DNA of 64,000 bases from Methanothrix sp. (lineage in GTDB: Archaea > Halobacteriota > Methanosarcinia > Methanotrichales > Methanotrichaceae), in the NCBI GenBank assembly GCA_026394555.1, contig JAPKXZ010000075.1, positions 107,080 through 171,079 of the forward strand. Reading direction: 5' to 3'. The translations under genes and the position numbers were made by a program. Below, in pieces: positions 59,881 to 64,000 of the stretch. The notes under the pieces are model-generated. The model made no database searches. It saw only the letters and a list, made by a program, of their open reading frames with translations, and was not told the DNA's origin. How positions within the stretch are numbered: the first letter of the stretch is position 1; each line of letters opens with the position of its first letter.

Positions 59881-60726
59881 ATGACCGGACACCGCGAGAG
59901 AGCCATCCTTATCCCGTCCTCTCTCACCATGGAGAGTAGGGATTCGCGTGTCAACACGCTCAAGGTTGGCCAAATCGCCCGGGCAGCAGCGGTCTTCCAA
60001 ATGAATCGCATCGTGATCTATCGCGATCCAGAACGTAATGACTCGCGATTCATGGCCATGGTGCTGCGCTACATGGAAACGCCGCAGTACCTGCGACGAA
60101 TGCTCATTCCGCGCCGGGAGGAGCTATGTCATGTTGGAACTCTGCCGCCGCTACGTACGGCTCATCATCCCATCAACTCAAAATCAGAATCGCTCAAGAT
60201 TGGCGAGTTTCGCGTCGGAGCAGTCGTTGAAAGCGTCGGATCTGATAATGGCGTCTGGGTGGAAATCGGAATCAATCGCCCAATTCCCCTTCGTACCGAG
60301 GAAAGAATCCCGGTGGGGCAGCGCCTAAATGTCAGAATCTTTTCGCATGAACCGCTCGCCGCTGAGCCTGTGGACCCCAAGGATATCCCTCATTACTGGG
60401 GATACGATACCGTTGTAGTGGAGAGCCTTGAAGCTTACCTGGCTGAAAAGCATAAGCAAGGCGGCTACGTGGTTCTTACCTCTCGGTACGGAAAAGGCCT
60501 GACGCCTGAAATCCTCGCTCAAATGGTTCAACAAGGCCAGAAACGTGATCTTGCGGTGGTCTTCGGCTCACCGTCACGAGGCGTAGACGCATTCTTGAGT
60601 AAGGAATCAATGGACAGATATGAAATGATCAACACCATCCCGCATCAAGGAACTGAGACGGTTCGCGTGGAAGAGGCTGTCTTTGCCACTTTAGCCCTGC
60701 TCAACCTGGTGCGTTTGGAGGACTAA
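59881..60726 (+). CDS. SPOUT-class RNA methyltransferase (putative RNA uridine N3 type)
   Basis: 281 aa. An N-terminal strand-helix-strand with ERAILIPSSLT and NRIVIYRDP belongs to the SPOUT knot fold. An inserted OB-like domain (~95-170: GEFRVGAVVESVGSDNGVWV) follows. The C-terminal cofactor knot has LAVVFGSPSRGVDAFL and TIPHQGTETVRVEEAVFATL. Homologues sit upstream of uL3 in many archaea and are predicted to methylate rRNA. It runs directly into rpl3 (stop and ATG adjacent), so it is the first gene of the ribosomal operon here. Confidence 0.88.
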   Translation: MTGHRERAILIPSSLTMESRDSRVNTLKVGQIARAAAVFQMNRIVIYRDPERNDSRFMAMVLRYMETPQYLRRMLIPRREELCHVGTLPPLRTAHHPINSKSESLKIGEFRVGAVVESVGSDNGVWVEIGINRPIPLRTEERIPVGQRLNVRIFSHEPLAAEPVDPKDIPHYWGYDTVVVESLEAYLAEKHKQGGYVVLTSRYGKGLTPEILAQMVQQGQKRDLAVVFGSPSRGVDAFLSKESMDRYEMINTIPHQGTETVRVEEAVFATLALLNLVRLED

Positions 60727-61731
60727 ATGGCAACAATACACCGACCAAGACGAGGTTCGCTGGCCTACAGCCCAAGAAAGAGGGCCAAGAGCGAGGTCCC
60801 AAGGATTAGAAGCTGGCCCGAGGAGGACAAGGCCAGGATGGCAGGCTTTGCCGGTTACAAGGCCGGCATGACCCACATCATGATGATCGACGATCGACCG
60901 AGGAGCCTCACCGAGGGCGTGGAGATCTCCATGCCCGTAACAGTTCTGGAGGTGCCCCCCATGAATGTGGTGGCTGTGCGCGCCTACGAGAACTACAACG
61001 GTGGCCTTCGGCCTGCGGGCGAGGCCTGGTCCGAGAACCTGAGCCCTGAACTAGCTCGCGCTCTGACCGTCCCCAAGAAGACCCACGGAACTTCCGCCGA
61101 CGACCTGCGGGCTCTGGGCGACGAGATCGTAGATGTTAGAGTAGTGGTGCACACCAATCCCATGCTCATAACCGGAATTCCCAAGAAGGTTCCAGAGCTC
61201 ATGGAGATGCCGGTGAGCGGCGGCTCCATGCTGGATCGTCTCGCTTTTGCCCAGAAGTTGCTGGGCCAGCAGATCCCCATCTCCAGCGTTTTTGAGCTGG
61301 GAGATCTAATGGATGCATCTGCCGTCACCAAAGGCAAGGGCACCCAGGGTCCAGTGCGACGCTGGGGAATTGCCATCGCCAAGAGAAAGCACGCCCGCAC
61401 CGGCAAATTGCGGCACGTGGGTAACCTCGGCCCATGGCATCCATCCCATATCAGCTGGCGCGTTCCACAACTCGGCCAGATGGGCTACCACCAGAGGACT
61501 GAGTTCAACAAAAGACTCATGTTCATCGGAACCGACGGCGCACAAATAAATCCGAAAGGCGGATTTCCCGGATATGGCCTAGTCAGAAATCAATATATCC
61601 TGATCAAGGGAAGCGTTCCCGGTCCCATCAAGAGGATGGTCAGAATAAGACACGCCATAAGACCCGGAAAGAACTTCGTGAAAGTGCCCGAGTTTCTCTA
61701 TGTGAGCCAAGAGTCCAAGCAGGGGGTCTAG
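60727..61731 (+). CDS. rpl3: 50S ribosomal protein L3 (uL3)
   Basis: 334 aa, archaeal/eukaryotic length. The N-terminus ATIHRPRRGSLAYSPRKRA and the central loop KGTQGPVRRWGIAIAKRKHA reach the peptidyl transferase centre. HPSHISWRVPQLGQMGYHQR is the signature segment. It begins immediately after the SPOUT gene and is followed three bases later by rpl4. Confidence 0.98.
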   Translation: MATIHRPRRGSLAYSPRKRAKSEVPRIRSWPEEDKARMAGFAGYKAGMTHIMMIDDRPRSLTEGVEISMPVTVLEVPPMNVVAVRAYENYNGGLRPAGEAWSENLSPELARALTVPKKTHGTSADDLRALGDEIVDVRVVVHTNPMLITGIPKKVPELMEMPVSGGSMLDRLAFAQKLLGQQIPISSVFELGDLMDASAVTKGKGTQGPVRRWGIAIAKRKHARTGKLRHVGNLGPWHPSHISWRVPQLGQMGYHQRTEFNKRLMFIGTDGAQINPKGGFPGYGLVRNQYILIKGSVPGPIKRMVRIRHAIRPGKNFVKVPEFLYVSQESKQGV

Positions 61732-61734
61732 GCG

Positions 61735-62508
61735 ATGAAGGCAAATATCATTGATCTATCGGGAAATGAAAGCGGCCAGATTGAGTTGCCTCCTGTCTTC
61801 GAGGAGGAATACCGGCCGGATATCATAAAGAGGGCCGTCCTAGCCGCACAGGCCAACAGACTCCAGGCTTATGGACCTCACTTCTATGCGGGCATGAATA
61901 CCTCTGCCCAGTCATGGGGTCCGGGACACGGCGTCTCCAGAGTTCCCAGATTGAAGAACGGCAGAAAGGCTGCAGGCGTACCCATGGCCGTAGGCGGCCG
62001 CCGCTCACATGCGCCCCAGCCCAATGCTGACTATACCGAAAAGGTCAACAAAAAGGAGAGGCGCAAAGCCATCCGCTCTGCGATCGCCGCTACGGCTTGT
62101 TCGGGACTGGTTGAGGCAAGAGGCCACAGGTTCACGAGAGCGCTGCCTGTTGTAGCCAAGAACGACCTCGAATCCTTGAGCAAGACCACAGACGTCATCA
62201 AGTTCCTGGTGGCAGCGGGCCTCTGGGATGATGTTCAGAGGGCAAAGGATGGAAGACATATTCGTGCCGGCAAGGGCAAACTGCGGGGAAGGAAATATAA
62301 AAGCCGCAAGAGCGTGCTCATTGTCGTCGGAAACGATTTGGGACTGGGAAAAGCCGCCCGAAATCTTCCCGGTGTGGACTTCGTCACCGTGGAGAGGCTG
62401 AACGCTGAGCTGCTGGCTCCAGGGACCAAAGCCGGAAGGCTGACCGTCTGGACTGAGTCTTCCCTGGAAAAGCTGGCCAAAAAGGGCAGCCCGGAGGCAG
62501 TACAATGA
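61735..62508 (+). CDS. rpl4: 50S ribosomal protein L4 (uL4, archaeal L1e type)
   Basis: 257 aa. The extended internal loop that enters the exit tunnel is recognisable ([20 protein letters not shown] then [10 protein letters not shown]). [20 protein letters not shown] is the family signature. It overlaps rpl23 by four bases. Confidence 0.98.
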   Translation: MKANIIDLSGNESGQIELPPVFEEEYRPDIIKRAVLAAQANRLQAYGPHFYAGMNTSAQSWGPGHGVSRVPRLKNGRKAAGVPMAVGGRRSHAPQPNADYTEKVNKKERRKAIRSAIAATACSGLVEARGHRFTRALPVVAKNDLESLSKTTDVIKFLVAAGLWDDVQRAKDGRHIRAGKGKLRGRKYKSRKSVLIVVGNDLGLGKAARNLPGVDFVTVERLNAELLAPGTKAGRLTVWTESSLEKLAKKGSPEAVQ

Positions 62509-62753
62509 TTATCAAGAGTCCCTACGTCACAGAAAAGGTCACCGGCATGATCGACTCCAATGATACCATAGAGTTCCTGGTGAACATGAGATCCACCAAG
62601 CCGGAGATCAAGAAAGCCCTGGAAGATCTTTATGATATCGATATCCTGGCAGTCAGGACCATGATAACCTCCCGGGGAGAAAAGAAGGCCATCGTGAAGC
62701 TGGCGAAAGAGGGCAGTGCGAACGAGCTTGCCACGAGGCTAGGACTGCTGTAG
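62505..62753 (+). CDS. rpl23: 50S ribosomal protein L23 (uL23)
   Basis: 82 aa, the compact archaeal form that lines the exit tunnel and docks [22 protein letters not shown] at the N-terminus and [20 protein letters not shown] in the centre are diagnostic. It starts within the rpl4 stop (ATGA). Confidence 0.97.
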   Translation: MIIKSPYVTEKVTGMIDSNDTIEFLVNMRSTKPEIKKALEDLYDIDILAVRTMITSRGEKKAIVKLAKEGSANELATRLGLL

Positions 62754-62764
62754 GTGGGTAAAAT

Positions 62765-63478
62765 ATGGGACATCGAATCATATCTCAGAACAGAGGTGCA
62801 GGTGGTCCTACGTACAGGGCACCCTCTCATAGGTACAGGGCGGACATCAAGCACATAAAAGTCGATAGCGATGAGACCATAAAAGGCGTGGTCCAGGAAA
62901 TAATGCGCGATCCCGCGAGAACAGCTCCTGTTGCGCTCATGGCCTTAAGCAACGGTGAGATGAGATACATCCTGGTTCCCGAGGGCATGTATGTGGGCCA
63001 GGAAGTCTCATGCGGCATATCGGCCCCCATAGAGCCTGGAAACACTCTGCATCTGGCGGAGATTCCCGAGGGCATACCAATCTGCAACGTCGAATCGCAG
63101 CCGGGTCATGGCGGCCAGTTTGCCCGAGCTTCAGGAGTGTGCGCCATTCTCGTAGCTCATGATGCAGGTCAAACCGTCGTCCAGTTGCCCAGCGGTGAGA
63201 TGAAATGGCTCAGCCCGAAATGCATGGCGACCATCGGGGTCGTTGCCGGAGGAGGCCGTCTGGACAAGCCTCTGGTCAAAGCAGGCAAGAGCTTCTTTAA
63301 GTTCCGGTCCAAAGCCAAGAAATGGCCCATCGTCAGAGGCGTTGCAATGAACGCCGTAGACCACCCCTTCGGTGGCGGCGGACGTCAGCATCCAGGGCGG
63401 CCAAAGACAGTCAGCAGGAATGCACCCCCTGGCCGAAAGGTAGGTTCAATTGCCGCAAAAAGAACCGGTAAGCGCTAG
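62765..63478 (+). CDS. rpl2: 50S ribosomal protein L2 (uL2)
   Basis: 237 aa. The opening GHRIISQNRGAGGPTYRAPS and the C-terminal MNAVDHPFGGGGRQHPGRPK, with the conserved His near the peptidyl transferase centre, identify it. GQFARASGVCAILVAHDAG is also typical. Preceded by a GGTGG site. Followed ten bases later by rps19. Confidence 0.98.
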   Translation: MGHRIISQNRGAGGPTYRAPSHRYRADIKHIKVDSDETIKGVVQEIMRDPARTAPVALMALSNGEMRYILVPEGMYVGQEVSCGISAPIEPGNTLHLAEIPEGIPICNVESQPGHGGQFARASGVCAILVAHDAGQTVVQLPSGEMKWLSPKCMATIGVVAGGGRLDKPLVKAGKSFFKFRSKAKKWPIVRGVAMNAVDHPFGGGGRQHPGRPKTVSRNAPPGRKVGSIAAKRTGKR

Positions 63479-63488
63479 GTGAAAGGTT

Positions 63489-63899
63489 TTGGCTAAAAAA
63501 GCAGGGTCCAAGCTTCCTAAGAGAAAGGAAGAATTCTTGTATCGGGGCCGGAAGGTTGCCGACCTCGCCAAGTTGAGTATAGAGGAGCTTGCCGGGCTCT
63601 TACCAGCGCGGCAACGCAGATCGATCAAAAGAGGCCTTGTCAAGGATAACAAGAATCTCCTGACGAGCCTGAAGAACAAGGACTCGGTTCGAACCCACAT
63701 CAGGAATATGATAGTTATGCCTGATATGGTGGGCAAGAATCTCGAGATCTACAACGGCAAGAGCTTCGAAAAGGTAGAGGTCATGCCCGAGATGATCGGG
63801 CACTTCTTCGGCGAGTTTTCGCTCACGCGCGGTCGCGTGCAGCACGGCGCTGCGGGCGTTGGCGCTACCAGATCAAGCAAGTATGTGCCGCTGAAGTGA
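63489..63899 (+). CDS. rps19: 30S ribosomal protein S19 (uS19)
   Basis: 136 aa with a TTG start preceded by GGTGAAAGG. The archaeal N-terminal extension (KLPKRKEEFLYRGRKVADLA) is followed by the core VRTHIRNMIVMPDMVGKNLE and IGHFFGEFSLTRGRVQHGAA of the S19 fold. Located between rpl2 and rpl22 as in other archaea. Confidence 0.97.
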   Translation: MAKKAGSKLPKRKEEFLYRGRKVADLAKLSIEELAGLLPARQRRSIKRGLVKDNKNLLTSLKNKDSVRTHIRNMIVMPDMVGKNLEIYNGKSFEKVEVMPEMIGHFFGEFSLTRGRVQHGAAGVGATRSSKYVPLK

Positions 63900-63908
63900 G
63901 GTGTGAGA

Positions 63909-64000
63909 TTGGGCAGATTGAATTATTCGCTTACGCCTGCAGGACGCTCTTCAAGGGCCATGGGGATGGAGCTTCACATCTCACCTAAGCACGCCCACGA
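63909..64000 (+). CDS. rpl22: 50S ribosomal protein L22 (uL22), 3' end outside window
   Basis: TTG at 63909, nine bases after the rps19 stop and preceded by GAGGTGTGAG, opens a frame whose first residues LNYSLTPAGRSSRAMGMEL match the N-terminus of archaeal uL22. The window ends after ~30 codons. Confidence 0.88.
   Translation, partial: MGRLNYSLTPAGRSSRAMGMELHISPKHAH

Noticed and set aside
59568..60011. 147-aa minus-strand frame before the ribosomal operon
   Set aside because: It runs antisense across the SPOUT promoter and start; Arg/Pro-rich without conserved motifs.
63680..63700. GGTTCGAACCC resembling a tRNA T-arm
   Set aside because: It lies inside rps19 coding sequence and no acceptor or anticodon arms surround it.

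Overview
The window comes from a methanogenic archaeon, most likely an aceticlastic Methanothrix (Methanosaeta) relative. The basis is coenzyme F430 genes (cfbC-cfbB), a soluble heterodisulfide reductase operon, an F420-dependent NADP reductase, a Tfx regulator, a formylmethanofuran dehydrogenase B paralogue, a Methanosarcinales-type two-repeat S-layer protein, digeranylgeranylglycerophospholipid reductase and the archaeal uL3-uL4-uL23-uL2-uS19-uL22 ribosomal operon. The genus is inferred from gene content only. No tRNA, rRNA or CRISPR array was seen.

Layout. 0-8 kb: an ATP-grasp enzyme cut by the window edge, a ribbon-helix-helix regulator, tpiA-acyP-ferredoxin-geranylgeranyl reductase in one tight operon, a winged-helix regulator, feoA, and hisF/hisH. 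8-11.6 kb: glutamate dehydrogenase, a broken second copy of its 3' end, a DUF4145 protein, and a gene-poor stretch with an inverted repeat. 11.7-26.3 kb: a redox island with a GltA/NfnB-like flavoprotein, two long FdhA-like molybdopterin enzymes sharing a nearly identical N-terminal module, tfx, npdG, a FwdB paralogue lacking its metal-ligand cysteine, an NfnA-like reductase, a dead transposase, an AT-rich three-gene insert (TIGR04255 and two unknowns) and an FNT channel. Together these suggest formate/CO2 chemistry linked to ferredoxin, NADP and F420, but the partners are inferred.

26-37 kb: a toroid-fold protein, then glnA and a cation antiporter-uspA pair, each preceded by a fluoride (crcB-type) riboswitch whose 3' end is complementary to the ribosome-binding/start region. 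Next come HIT, hydrolase, cysteine-cluster and unknown proteins, a membrane transglutaminase and a deaminase-GNAT fusion. 37-49 kb: a solitary TnpB element, a secreted pentapeptide-repeat protein, PLP arginine decarboxylase divergent from deoxyhypusine synthase, cfbB/cfbC, the S-layer gene and a HisB homologue lacking most metal ligands. 49-55 kb: a PIN toxin-like pair and the overlapping hdrA(MvhD fusion)-ferredoxin-polyferredoxin-hdrC-hdrB operon.

55.7-59.6 kb: a small membrane protein, a TIR-domain protein and a NACHT/STAND NTPase ending in pentapeptide repeats. This looks like a compact defence cassette inserted just upstream of the ribosomal-protein operon (59.9-64 kb), and is the best candidate for an undescribed system. 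The glnA-linked fluoride riboswitch is the most surprising regulatory observation.
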